NCBI RefSeq assembly: GCF_014199525.1
Contig: NZ_JACHNU010000003.1
Span: forward strand, 124,001 to 188,000
Direction of reading: 5' to 3'
DNA length: 64,000 bases
From: Conexibacter arvalis
GTDB lineage: Bacteria > Actinomycetota > Thermoleophilia > Solirubrobacterales > Solirubrobacteraceae
Below are positions 53,252-62,190 of this stretch, piece by piece; position 1 is the first letter of the stretch, and each line of letters starts with the position of its first letter. Position numbers and translations under genes: made by a program. Under the pieces are notes generated by a model, which had not been told where the DNA came from, did no database searches, and saw only the letters and a list, made by a program, of their open reading frames with translations.

Positions 53252-53776
53252 TCAGGGGATGACCTTTCGCTGGTAGCGCTCGTAGAACTCGTGGTGGCGG
53301 GCGCGGATCGCATCGCGGTCGGAGGTGTCGAGCACGTGGATCACGAGCACGCCCCGCTCCTCGTCGACGTCGAGCACCAGCTCGCCGGGCGAGATCGTCG
53401 AGATGAAGGCCCATGCCGCGGAGCCCTCCTCCGAGATCCCCTCCAGCTCGATCTCGATGATCCCCTCGTCGACCGGCTCGCGGATGCCGAGCGAGTACTT
53501 CGCGACCTCCCACGTCCCGCGCGTGATCTCGACGACGACCGCGAAGACGAGCCGCGGCAGCGCCAGCAGCGCGCGTCCGAGCGGCACCTGCGGCGGCGTC
53601 GTCGGGTCGCCGACGACGCCGCCGCGCAGCACCCGCCGGCGCCAGCCCAGCTCCATCGCGATCGCGAGCACGAGCCCGATCGCGACATCGCCCCACGCGA
53701 GCGAGCCGAGCGTCAGCAGATAGATCGCCAGCAGCACCGCGACCGCCAGCACGCGCTTGGTCCAGACGCCGGTCAC
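53252..53776 (-). CDS. mnhE: Na+/H+ antiporter subunit E
   Basis: 174 residues. Two membrane helices then a soluble domain with STISPGELVLDVDEE and VIHVLDTSD, as in MnhE. Starts with GTG overlapping mnhD stop. Confidence 0.88.
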   Translation of the reverse strand: MTGVWTKRVLAVAVLLAIYLLTLGSLAWGDVAIGLVLAIAMELGWRRRVLRGGVVGDPTTPPQVPLGRALLALPRLVFAVVVEITRGTWEVAKYSLGIREPVDEGIIEIELEGISEEGSAAWAFISTISPGELVLDVDEERGVLVIHVLDTSDRDAIRARHHEFYERYQRKVIP

Positions 53777-55260
53777 CGCGCACCCCCGTGCAGGACGGCG
53801 GCGGCGTCGCTCGACAGCGACAGCAACGGCTCGGGCCACAGGCCGAGGGCGAGCACGATCAGCGCGAGCACGACGCTGACGGCGCGGACCGCCACCGGGC
53901 TGGCAGCCGGCTCGGCGGCGACGTCGCTCCCGGCGGCGCCGCCGGCGATCGGCAGCTCGCGGCCGGCCGCGAGCTCCTTCGCGCTCGCTGCGGCAGCCTC
54001 CTCCAGGCCGGTCCCCGCCTTCACGCGGCTGCCGCGCCAGAACTCGTGCTGGTAGAGCTGGAAGGCGTAGACGAAGGCGAGTGCGCCGCCGCAGAACAGC
54101 AGCACGATCAGCGCCACGCTGCCCTCCTCGACCCCGGTGTGGAAGAGCGCGAGCTTGCCGAGGAAGCCGGCGGCCGGAGGCATCCCCGCCAGCGACAGCG
54201 CGCCGACCGCGAAGGCGCCGGCGACGAGCGCGCCGCGCAGCGCGCCCGACAGGAACAGCAGCGCCTTGCTGAGCGCGTTGAGGATCGCGTACAGGACCGC
54301 CGCCGCAAGGCCGACCGGGCCGCCGAGGCCGAGCGCGACGAGCACGTAGCCGGCCTGGCCGATCGACGAGTAGGCGAGCATCTCGGCCGGGTCGCGGCGC
54401 GAGACGGCCAGCAGCGCGCCGTAGATCACCGACGCCGAGCCGATCACGATCAGCACCGTCGAGCCGAGCTCGAGCTCCTCCGGCAGCAGCCCGGCGCCGA
54501 AGCGCAGCAGGCCGTAGGCGCCGATGTTCGCGAGCGCGCCGGAGAGGATCGCGGCGACCGCGGGACGGGTGCCGGCGTAGACGGCCGGCAGCCAGAAGTG
54601 GAACGGGAAGAGGCCGAGCTTGGTCCCGAAGGCGACGAAGAAGGTGACGGCGATCAGGATCGCGGCGTTGGGCTCGACGCCGGCCATCCGCTCGGCGACC
54701 TGCTCCATCGAGAGCGTGCCGGTGACGTGGTACATCGCCGCGACCGCGATCAGGAACAGGAACGAGCCGACGAGGTTGACGACCGCGAAGATCAGCGCCG
54801 CGCCGAGCTGATGGCGGTCGTCGCCGTAGGCGGTCAGCACGTAGGCCGAGATCATCGCCAGCTCGAAGAAGACGTAGAAGTTGAAGACGTCGCCGGTCAG
54901 GAAGAGGCCGGTCAGGCCGGTGCAGAGCAGCACGACGAGCGCCGGGAAGGTGCGCGAGCGGACGCCGTCGAGCACCTCGTGGACGAGCGCGGCCAGCACG
55001 ACGAACGACGACAGCAGCGCGAAGGTGACGCCGAGCGCGTCGGCTCTCACGACGATCCCGATGCCGCCCTCCCAGCCGCCGGTGACGACCGTCTCGTGGC
55101 CGTCGGGCAGCACCTTGACGGCGAGCACGACCAGCGCCGCGAGGTTGGCCGCGACGGCGGCGACCGCCGTCCAGCCCCACCGTCTCCGTCTGCCGTCGGC
55201 GAGCAGCAGCAGGGCGCCGACCGCCCACGGGAGCACGAGCGCGAGCACGAGCGCCGTCAT
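53773..55260 (-). CDS. mnhD: Na+/H+ antiporter subunit D
   Basis: 495 residues, ~14 membrane helices related to NuoN/NuoL; includes the AYSSIGQAGYVLVALGLG proton-channel segment. Stops with GTGA overlap. Confidence 0.9.
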   Translation of the reverse strand: MTALVLALVLPWAVGALLLLADGRRRRWGWTAVAAVAANLAALVVLAVKVLPDGHETVVTGGWEGGIGIVVRADALGVTFALLSSFVVLAALVHEVLDGVRSRTFPALVVLLCTGLTGLFLTGDVFNFYVFFELAMISAYVLTAYGDDRHQLGAALIFAVVNLVGSFLFLIAVAAMYHVTGTLSMEQVAERMAGVEPNAAILIAVTFFVAFGTKLGLFPFHFWLPAVYAGTRPAVAAILSGALANIGAYGLLRFGAGLLPEELELGSTVLIVIGSASVIYGALLAVSRRDPAEMLAYSSIGQAGYVLVALGLGGPVGLAAAVLYAILNALSKALLFLSGALRGALVAGAFAVGALSLAGMPPAAGFLGKLALFHTGVEEGSVALIVLLFCGGALAFVYAFQLYQHEFWRGSRVKAGTGLEEAAAASAKELAAGRELPIAGGAAGSDVAAEPAASPVAVRAVSVVLALIVLALGLWPEPLLSLSSDAAAVLHGGAR

Positions 55261-55667
55261 TGCTCGTCCTCCGCCTCGTCGCGGTCGAGCTCCTCCAGCT
55301 GCGGCTCCTGCGACTGCTCGATCTCGGCGGTGTGCTCGGCCTCGTCGCGCGCCAGCTCTCTCACCTCGAGCGAGTGGAGCGTCGCGCGCACGCGGGCGAC
55401 GATCGCGAGCAGCAGCGCGGTGACGGCGAGGCCGATCACGATCGCGGTCAGCGCCATCGCCTGCACGAGCGCGTCGGAGGGCCGCTCGTCGCCGGTCGGA
55501 AGGATCGGCGCGGCGCCGCGCGTCAGCCCGGAGGCTATGACGACCAGCACCGCCGACTGCGATATGAGCACCATGCCGGCGACGACGCGCACGAGGTCGT
55601 TGGTCAGCACGAGGTAGGCGCCGAAGCCGAAGATCGTCGCCGCCGCGAGCGCGAACACGAGCGTCAT
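55257..55667 (-). CDS. mnhC: Na+/H+ antiporter subunit C
   Basis: 136 residues, NuoK-like, three helices (FGFGAYLVLTNDLVRVVAG and GMVLISQSAVLVVIAS). A charged C-terminal extension of ~30 residues is longer than usual. Confidence 0.88.
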   Translation of the reverse strand: MTLVFALAAATIFGFGAYLVLTNDLVRVVAGMVLISQSAVLVVIASGLTRGAAPILPTGDERPSDALVQAMALTAIVIGLAVTALLLAIVARVRATLHSLEVRELARDEAEHTAEIEQSQEPQLEELDRDEAEDEQ

Positions 55668-56128
55668 CTCGCCGCCTCCGCGTCCTCTTCGAGGTCGGGC
55701 TCGAGCTCCGGCGGCTCCGCGAGATGGTGGATCAGCGCGACGAGCGCGCCGGCGATCAGCAGGAAGATGCCGAAGTCGAAGGAGACCGCGGTCATCAGCT
55801 CCAGTCTTCCGATTCTCACCACTCTCGCGCCGACCGACGGCTCGTGCGTGAACGGGGCGCCGCCCGAGATGACGGCGAAGAAGCCGGAGCTCAGCGCGAC
55901 CAGCAGCCCGACGATCGCCGTCTGCGGCGCGAACCGCAGCACCGGCAGCTCCTGCTCGGCCCGTCTGGCGCCGAAGGCGAGGTACTGGAGCGCGATCGCG
56001 AGCGAGACGACGACCGCCGCGGCGAAGCCGTCGCCGACGTCGACGTAGCCTTTGATGAGGATCGCCGCGGCGACCATCAGCGACGGCGCGAGCAGCAGGC
56101 GGGCGACCGCCTCGGTGAGGATCGTCAC
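55664..56128 (-). CDS. mnhB: Na+/H+ antiporter subunit B
   Basis: 154 residues from the GTG at 56128, which overlaps mnhA stop. LIKGYVDVGDGFAAAVVVSL resembles the MnhB GHxxPGGGF segment; acidic C-terminus. Confidence 0.83.
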   Translation of the reverse strand: MTILTEAVARLLLAPSLMVAAAILIKGYVDVGDGFAAAVVVSLAIALQYLAFGARRAEQELPVLRFAPQTAIVGLLVALSSGFFAVISGGAPFTHEPSVGARVVRIGRLELMTAVSFDFGIFLLIAGALVALIHHLAEPPELEPDLEEDAEAAR

Positions 56129-58488
56129 CAGGTCCTCCCCCGGCGCAGCAGCGCGATCACGCCGAAGACCGCGACGCCGATGACGGTGACCTCGACCATC
56201 GTGTCGAGGCCGCGGAAGTCGGCGAGGATGACGGTCACGACGTCTCTTCCATGCGCGGCGGGCGTCAGTCTGACCAGCTCGTCGACGACCCGCTCGGCCG
56301 GCGTCGGGCGCGACAGGGCGCCCCAGATCACGAGGAAGGCGGCGGCGCCGGCGACGACGCCGATCAGCGGGTCGCGCCAGCGGCGGCTGTGCGTGTGGCG
56401 CCGCTGCGGCTCCGACGCGACGCCGGCCAGCTCGCGCCTGGAGGGCCTCTCGCCGCGCGGCGCGTAGGCGACGATCGCGAGGAAGACGAGCGTCACGACC
56501 GTCTCGACGAGCATCGCGACGAGCGCCACGTCGGGCGCGCCGAGCAGCGCGTAGACGGTCGCGAGCCCGAGGCCGACGACCGCGAGCGCCAGCACGATCG
56601 CGATGTGCTGATGGGTGAAGGCGACGACGCCGGCGGCGATCGCGACGAGCGCCAGCAGCGCCACCACGAGCAGGTCGGTGCCGTCGATCGAGCCGATCTG
56701 GAAGACGCCGGCGGTCGGGGTCGCGGCGAAGCCGAGCGCGACGAGGATGCCGCCGGGCAGCAGCACCGCGGCGACGCGGCTGCGCAGGTCGCGCACCTCG
56801 ACGTCGTGGAGGCGGTCCGACCAGCGGTTGACGGCGCTGAGCGACAGCTCGTAGACGTGGCTGGGGCCGAACCGCTCGCCGGCTCTCGACAGCGCTCGCG
56901 CCGCCGGCCCCCACGCCTTCGGCGTCGCCAGCAGCAGGCCGCCGAGCAGCCACGCGAGCGCGGCCATCCACGTCTCGCGCGCGTCGAGGTGGTAGGCGAG
57001 CTGGAGCTGGACGTCGTGGCCGAGCGTCGCCCCGGCCGCGTCGGAGGCCAGCTCGGCGAACGGCCCGACGACGATCCCGCCGAGCACCGCGAGCACGGCG
57101 AGGACGGCGATCGGGGCCGTCAGCAGGGCCGGAACCGGCGCCAGCGGCTTCGCCGCCGCGGCGGCGTCGTCCGCCGCGCCGCCGACGCGCCGCTCGCCGA
57201 GGAAGATCCCGCCCCAGAACCGCCACGTGTACGCGAACGTGAGGCCGGCGGCGAGCACCGAGACGACCCCGAGCAGCGTCGAGTGCTCGGCGGCCGCTCT
57301 GAAGAACAGCTCGTCCTTGAAGAAGCCGATCGTCAGCGGCAGGGCGCTGAGCGTCGCGGCCGCGAGCGCCGAGGCGACGGCGAGCACCGGCAGCTCGCGT
57401 GCGAGCCCGCCGACCGTGGAGAGCCGTCTGCAGCCGGCCGCCATCGTGACCGTGCCGGCGGTGAGGAACAGCGCCGACTTCGCGATCGCGTGCGCGACGA
57501 CGTAGAAGGCGGCGGCGGTCGCGCCGTCTCTGCCGCCGATCCCGTAGAGCATCACGACGTAGCCGTACTGCGAGATCGTCGAGTAGGCGAGCACCTGCTT
57601 GAAGCCGTCACGCGTCAGCGACAGCGCGCCGCCGACCGCGATCGACAGCAGGCCGATCGCGAGCATGCCGTCCTGGACGACCGGGGCGACCTCGACCAGC
57701 TGGAAGACGCGGCCGATCACGAGCACGCCCGCGGCGACCATCGCGGCCGAGTGGAGGTATGCGGAGACCGGCGTCGGCGCGGCCATCGCGCGCGGCAGCC
57801 AGAAGTGCAGCGGGACCTGCGCGCTCTTGATCAGCGCGGCGGCGGCGATCAGCCCGATCGCGACGGTCGTCCCGGTCGCGATGCCGCCGGCCTCGTCCTG
57901 CGTGCGCAGCAGGCTCGCCAGCTCGGGGATCGAGAAGGTGCCGTGGTCGGCGTAGAGGATCACGGCGCCGATCAGCATCGCGACCGCGCCGCCGCCGGTC
58001 ACCAGCAGCGCCATCAGCGCGGCGAGGCGCGAGGCGCGCTCCTGCCGGTCGAACGCGATCAGGAAGTACGAGCAGACGGCGGTGACGTCGAAGAGGACGA
58101 ACAGCAGGATCAGGTCCTGCGCCGTCGCCAGCCCGACCATCGACAGCATGAAGAGCGCCATCCACGGCCAGAAGCGCCAGCGGTCGCGGGCCGGGCGGGC
58201 CTGGTGGTCGAGGTGGAGCGGGACGTACGCGGTCGCGTAGGCGAAGACGGCCGCGCCGATGCCGGTCGCGAGCAGGCCGTAGAGCGCGCCGATCCCGTCG
58301 AAGGAGAAGTGGAGGCGGAGGTCGAGCTCGCGCGCCCAGGAGACGTCGATCGTGCCGCCGCCGGTCCGCCACAGTGCGATGCAGCCGGCGAACGCGCCCA
58401 GCGCGACGAGCGCGACCGCCCAGGCGAGCGGGTCGCGTGTTGCGACGCGGGCTGGTGGGCTGGTCTGCTGGGGCACCGCTCCCTTCAA
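56125..58488 (-). CDS. mnhA: Na+/H+ antiporter subunit A
   Basis: About 787 residues from the TTG at 58488; a GTG a few codons later (TAGCTT 10 bases before) is an alternative start. NuoL-like core (AYSTISQYGYVVMLYGIG, HFWLPRAMAAPTPVSAYLHS) plus a C-terminal MnhA extension. Largest membrane subunit, first of the seven-gene operon. Alkali and Na+ tolerance. Confidence 0.9.
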   Translation of the reverse strand: MKGAVPQQTSPPARVATRDPLAWAVALVALGAFAGCIALWRTGGGTIDVSWARELDLRLHFSFDGIGALYGLLATGIGAAVFAYATAYVPLHLDHQARPARDRWRFWPWMALFMLSMVGLATAQDLILLFVLFDVTAVCSYFLIAFDRQERASRLAALMALLVTGGGAVAMLIGAVILYADHGTFSIPELASLLRTQDEAGGIATGTTVAIGLIAAAALIKSAQVPLHFWLPRAMAAPTPVSAYLHSAAMVAAGVLVIGRVFQLVEVAPVVQDGMLAIGLLSIAVGGALSLTRDGFKQVLAYSTISQYGYVVMLYGIGGRDGATAAAFYVVAHAIAKSALFLTAGTVTMAAGCRRLSTVGGLARELPVLAVASALAAATLSALPLTIGFFKDELFFRAAAEHSTLLGVVSVLAAGLTFAYTWRFWGGIFLGERRVGGAADDAAAAAKPLAPVPALLTAPIAVLAVLAVLGGIVVGPFAELASDAAGATLGHDVQLQLAYHLDARETWMAALAWLLGGLLLATPKAWGPAARALSRAGERFGPSHVYELSLSAVNRWSDRLHDVEVRDLRSRVAAVLLPGGILVALGFAATPTAGVFQIGSIDGTDLLVVALLALVAIAAGVVAFTHQHIAIVLALAVVGLGLATVYALLGAPDVALVAMLVETVVTLVFLAIVAYAPRGERPSRRELAGVASEPQRRHTHSRRWRDPLIGVVAGAAAFLVIWGALSRPTPAERVVDELVRLTPAAHGRDVVTVILADFRGLDTMVEVTVIGVAVFGVIALLRRGRTW

Positions 58489-58629
58489 GCTACTCGTCTG
58501 CGCGGAACGACCGCCATGGCGTGTCGACGCCAGAAGCGCCGGATCGGACGCGATCGCGCGCCGGGCGGGCGGCCGACGGCGCGCCGCGGCCGACCTCGAA
58601 TCGGCGCGTCGGCGCTGCCGGTCGCTGGC

Positions 58630-59097
58630 TTACGCGACCCGGCGGATCGGCTTCAGCTCGCCTCTCGTCAGCGCGAGCAGGTCGTCGGGCCGCAGCTCGA
58701 TCTCGAGGCCGCGCCGGCCGGCGCTGACGAAGATCGTCTCGAAGCCGGCGGCGCTCTCGTCGACCAGCGTCGGCAGCGGCCGGCGCTGGCCGAGCGGGCT
58801 GATCCCGCCCGCGACGTAGCCGGTCACCTTCTCGGCGCGCTCGGTCGGCGCCATCGCCGCGCGCTTGCCGAGCGAGCGCAGGTCGAGCGTGTCGGCCGCC
58901 GGCACGATGCAGACGGTCAGCGTCCCGTCGCGGTCGACGACGAGCGTCTTGAAGACACGCGCCGGCTCGAGCCCGAGCGCCTCGGCCGCCTCCAGCGCGT
59001 AGGAGTCGGCGCCGGGGTCGTGCGTGTACTCGTGCAGCCCGAAGTCGACGCCGGCCCTACGCGCGGCGCGGGTCGCGGGTGTCTCTCTGCCGGCCAT
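58630..59097 (-). CDS. ybaK: YbaK-type aminoacyl-tRNA deacylase (Cys-tRNA(Pro) editing)
   Basis: 155 residues. The YbaK/ProX domain is shown by FKTLVVDRDGTLTVCIVPA, the Lys in RVFKTLV and GGISPLGQRRPLPT. Removes mischarged amino acids from tRNA. TAGGCT 8 bases before the ATG, leaderless type. Confidence 0.88.
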   Translation of the reverse strand: MAGRETPATRAARRAGVDFGLHEYTHDPGADSYALEAAEALGLEPARVFKTLVVDRDGTLTVCIVPAADTLDLRSLGKRAAMAPTERAEKVTGYVAGGISPLGQRRPLPTLVDESAAGFETIFVSAGRRGLEIELRPDDLLALTRGELKPIRRVA

Positions 59098-59130
59098 CGG
59101 ATGCGAGCCTAACGGGCGCGCCGCTCAGAC

Positions 59131-59955
59131 TCAGCTCACAGCAACGTCGTCCGCGGCCGCCTCATCCTCGGCGGCCCACGCAGGAGCCATGCGGTTGCGT
59201 CGATCGACGTCCTCACGGATCGTGCGAATCAGCTGCTCGAATGTGAGCATGCTCTCGATCGGCGGACGCCCGTCGCGAGGTGGCGGGTTCTCGACATCGA
59301 AGAAGTGAACGGTGCCCCGAGCATCGCCGTGCTGCTCGTAGAGCCCGATGTAGACCCGCTCGAACAGGTCGTGCCGGGAGTCCTCCGCCCCGTACTCCAC
59401 GTAGGCTCCCGCGGCTCCCCCGTGGATGGGCCGCCGCCCGCGACCAGTGCGCTTCGAGAGCGTGGTGACATGGTGGGCGAAAGACGACGTGCCGCCACTG
59501 CCACCGTCGTCGCAGATCTCGTAGGGCTCGAACATCAGCGCGACGAGCACCGAGTAGGGCTGCCGTTGATGCAGCACCATCGCTTCGCCCCGCAACTCAT
59601 GGTCGTTGCGGACGATGTTCTTCGTCCAGCGGCCGAGCTGGTCTCTTCTCGGACTGTAGTCCTGAAAGCTGTAGGTCTTGATCGACACGCTCAGGATGAG
59701 CCCAAGCGTTGGGTCGGTGACCTTCACATCGAGCCGTTTGGTCCCTCTCGAAACCGGAACGGCAGCCTCCTGGCCCGAGCCATCAGCAGCGGGCGTGATC
59801 TTCGGAAACGCCGGTCGGAGCGCGTCGGCGACCGTCTGGGCGAGAGCGTTGGACAGCCGCTGCGCATAGTTCTTCTTGACGTCTCGATCAGCTCTCGGCC
59901 CTGGCTTGGGCTCCGCACGGTCGAGCGCTTCAAGAAGCGGCTGGGGATCGGTCAT
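59131..59955 (-). CDS. PD-(D/E)XK-like protein of a defence island
   Basis: 274 residues, not recognised as a named family. RLDVKVTDPTLGLILSVSIK has a D-x(n)-(S)IK arrangement that could be a PD-(D/E)XK nuclease core, followed by TYSFQDYSPRRDQLGRW. Downstream of another candidate nuclease on the minus strand (30-base gap) and divergent from McrBC-like genes, so a restriction-type role is inferred. Confidence 0.5.
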   Translation of the reverse strand: MTDPQPLLEALDRAEPKPGPRADRDVKKNYAQRLSNALAQTVADALRPAFPKITPAADGSGQEAAVPVSRGTKRLDVKVTDPTLGLILSVSIKTYSFQDYSPRRDQLGRWTKNIVRNDHELRGEAMVLHQRQPYSVLVALMFEPYEICDDGGSGGTSSFAHHVTTLSKRTGRGRRPIHGGAAGAYVEYGAEDSRHDLFERVYIGLYEQHGDARGTVHFFDVENPPPRDGRPPIESMLTFEQLIRTIREDVDRRNRMAPAWAAEDEAAADDVAVS

Positions 59956-59984
59956 GGCTGGCGGACCCTACCTGGCGCGGGAGT

Positions 59985-60464
59985 TCACGGTGCCGTCTCA
60001 CGCCGCTGCAGATATCCGACCAGCGCCTCAAACGTACGGAGACGCTCAGTTCTGACCATGTAGTAGTCGTCGTCGATCTGTCGCTTGTGATCTCGTCTTC
60101 TCTGCCGGAACCAGTGCCTGGAGTCGTCAGCCGATGCGACGAGCATCGCCTTGGTGTGCTGCGATATCAGCACGATCGCCTTGGGCTTCCTTGTCTTCGT
60201 CTCCCAGCCCGAGACGGTGTCGACGAATGCCGTCGAGTAGTCGTAGTCGTGAATGCCGGTGAATCTGAGCGTTCGCGACTTCACGTCGATCCGGCATGGC
60301 CGACGCGTTCCGACAGTCAGATCGTGCTCGTCGGCGAAGCGATGACGATCGTCGATGTCAGCTCGAACCTCCGTCGGCGTCACGACGACTCTCAGATCAT
60401 GTTGCCGAAGCCTCGCCGCGACGAACTCGGCGTACTGATGGCCCGTCGCGAGTTGCTCGAAGAA
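59985..60464 (-). CDS. PD-(D/E)XK-like protein with unclear N-terminus (possible frameshift)
   Basis: The GTG at 60383 gives 132 residues, but the frame stays open to 60464 and upstream codons read convincingly (TGHQYAEFVAARLRQHDLRV), giving up to 160 codons after a TAA. An ATG at 60472 is in another frame. RRPCRIDVKSRTLRF is a YraN-like D-x-K nuclease core and QYAEFVAARL supplies the helix-1 Glu. So either a frameshift removed the start, or a non-standard start is used. Same orientation as 59131. Confidence 0.5.
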   Translation of the reverse strand, partial: FFEQLATGHQYAEFVAARLRQHDLRVVVTPTEVRADIDDRHRFADEHDLTVGTRRPCRIDVKSRTLRFTGIHDYDYSTAFVDTVSGWETKTRKPKAIVLISQHTKAMLVASADDSRHWFRQRRRDHKRQIDDDYYMVRTERLRTFEALVGYLQRRETAP

Positions 60465-60472
60465 TTAGTCAT

Positions 60473-60648
60473 CGTTCTCGAACCAGTCCATCCTGGCTGG
60501 ATCGGCAGAGGGGCTGGCGCGATCGAACCTTTCGGCAACGAATAGCCGGAAGGCCGATCCGACGCTTCCGCGCTGGCGCGCTCTCTCCCTGGGGCGTCCG
60601 TCGGGTCGGCGATGATGCCAACGTGCCTCGTAACCACAAACGCCCGGA
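60473..60648. other. Divergent intergenic region of the defence island
   Basis: Separates the minus-strand pair from the McrB-like gene; presumably holds both promoters. No clear ribosome site precedes the ATG at 60649. Confidence 0.3.
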
Positions 60649-62190
60649 ATGACACAGCTGGAAGACGAATTCGCGGAACTGGTCCGGCAGATCGATCTGC
60701 CCAGCCGCAACGGACACAAGTACAGACAGCTGGCGAACTGGACGGGCGAGCGGTTCAACATGCCGCGCGACCGCGTCAACGGCACGTACTTGAACGAGAC
60801 CAGGATGATCACGGCTCGCGTCTCGCAAGGAGCTCAACGCAGACCTGTCCTGCTGTGGGCCTTCGTCGGCGCGCCATTGGCTGCTCGTGACTTCATCCGA
60901 AACGTCGAGCAGCAAGTCGGATCGGGCCGAACGAACGATGCGATCGCAGTCTGCGAGGAGGACGCGACGGGCCGTTGGCGGGTCACGAATCTTCTCGCCG
61001 AGATGAACTGGAGATGGAGCAACGCATTCAGCCAGGCGTTTCCAGCAGCAGCACACGTCCGGGTCGAGGGCGCGCCGCAGCTGGATCTCGCGGAGACGCC
61101 GCCCTCGCGCCCGGCAGCGCAGCCGCCCGAGAACCGAACGACCGCACGCATCCAACTCGACGGTCGCACGTGGCGGATGATCCGCCTTGCGATCGCGTCC
61201 AACGTGGGCGTGCTGCTGGTCGGGCCGCCCGGTACCGGCAAGACCTCACTGCTCCACGAGATCCTCGCGGACGTGAGTGCGGACCCTGCGGCGTACGGCC
61301 TCACCGTCCCTCCGCCGGGGGCGGACTGGTACACGCCGGACGAATCTTGGACCGCACGGGAACTCGTCGGCGGCGAGACGATCGAAGACGGCGAGCTCCG
61401 GTTTGGTCCCGGACACCTGCTCAAGGCGTTGGAGAAGGGCCACTGGCTCATCCTCGACGAGGCGAACCGTGGCGACATGGACCGCATCATGGGGCCGCTG
61501 ATCACGTGGATCTCGGGGCATGAGGTCAGTTTGGGACGCGCGAGTCAAGCGATCGGCGCACCCGAGGTCGTGCTCGGGTGGACCCATGGCGAGCTCGGGG
61601 ACGCAGCAGGCCTGGAGCGGCTGGGCGCGGCGCCGGACGAGCTTGGCACCGATCCCATCCGAGTGCTGGCCGGTAGGGACTGGCGACTGCTGGGCGCGTA
61701 CAACGCGCTCGACGCTCAGCGAGTTTTCCGATTCGGCCAGGCACTCGGCCGCCGCTTCATCCGCGTCCCGATCCCACCGCTCGATGGCGACGCGTTCCGT
61801 GTGGCTCTCGAAGAGCGTGCAAGCGGACTGCCGACTGGCGCCAGAGGAGCGATCGCAGCGCTGTATGAGGCTCATCTGAACTCGAAGCTCGTACTCGGTC
61901 CCGCGATCTTCCTCCGAGCGGCCGACTACCTCTCTGCTGCGAACGCTCTCCTCGACGACGAGTCCTTTGAGGAAGGGGAGCTGTCCGATACGGGCGGCTC
62001 AGAGGAGCTGCTCGACCGACAGCTGAGACAGCTGCTCGCTGAGGCGTACCTCCTCAGCGCCGGTCCGTGGCTGGCTCGACTCGACGGAGCGCGACTCGAT
62101 GAGCTGAGGGCGACGATCGGCGACCGCACGACCGCGCTCGATGCAGAAGCGTGGGAGTGGATCGAGAGACAGCTCCCCTCCCTCGGGTGA
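60649..62190 (+). CDS. McrB-like AAA+ ATPase
   Basis: 513 residues. AAA_5-type core: Walker A GPPGTGKTS at 192-200, Walker B HWLILDEANRGDMDRIMG near 265-282, sensor/arginine-finger region AYNALDAQRVFRFGQALGRR. The N-terminal ~150 residues would be the target-recognition domain and match no common McrB N-terminus I know. McrB pairs with McrC to cut modified DNA. Start is the ATG at 60649; coupled by GTGA to the next gene. Confidence 0.75.
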   Translation: MTQLEDEFAELVRQIDLPSRNGHKYRQLANWTGERFNMPRDRVNGTYLNETRMITARVSQGAQRRPVLLWAFVGAPLAARDFIRNVEQQVGSGRTNDAIAVCEEDATGRWRVTNLLAEMNWRWSNAFSQAFPAAAHVRVEGAPQLDLAETPPSRPAAQPPENRTTARIQLDGRTWRMIRLAIASNVGVLLVGPPGTGKTSLLHEILADVSADPAAYGLTVPPPGADWYTPDESWTARELVGGETIEDGELRFGPGHLLKALEKGHWLILDEANRGDMDRIMGPLITWISGHEVSLGRASQAIGAPEVVLGWTHGELGDAAGLERLGAAPDELGTDPIRVLAGRDWRLLGAYNALDAQRVFRFGQALGRRFIRVPIPPLDGDAFRVALEERASGLPTGARGAIAALYEAHLNSKLVLGPAIFLRAADYLSAANALLDDESFEEGELSDTGGSEELLDRQLRQLLAEAYLLSAGPWLARLDGARLDELRATIGDRTTALDAEAWEWIERQLPSLG

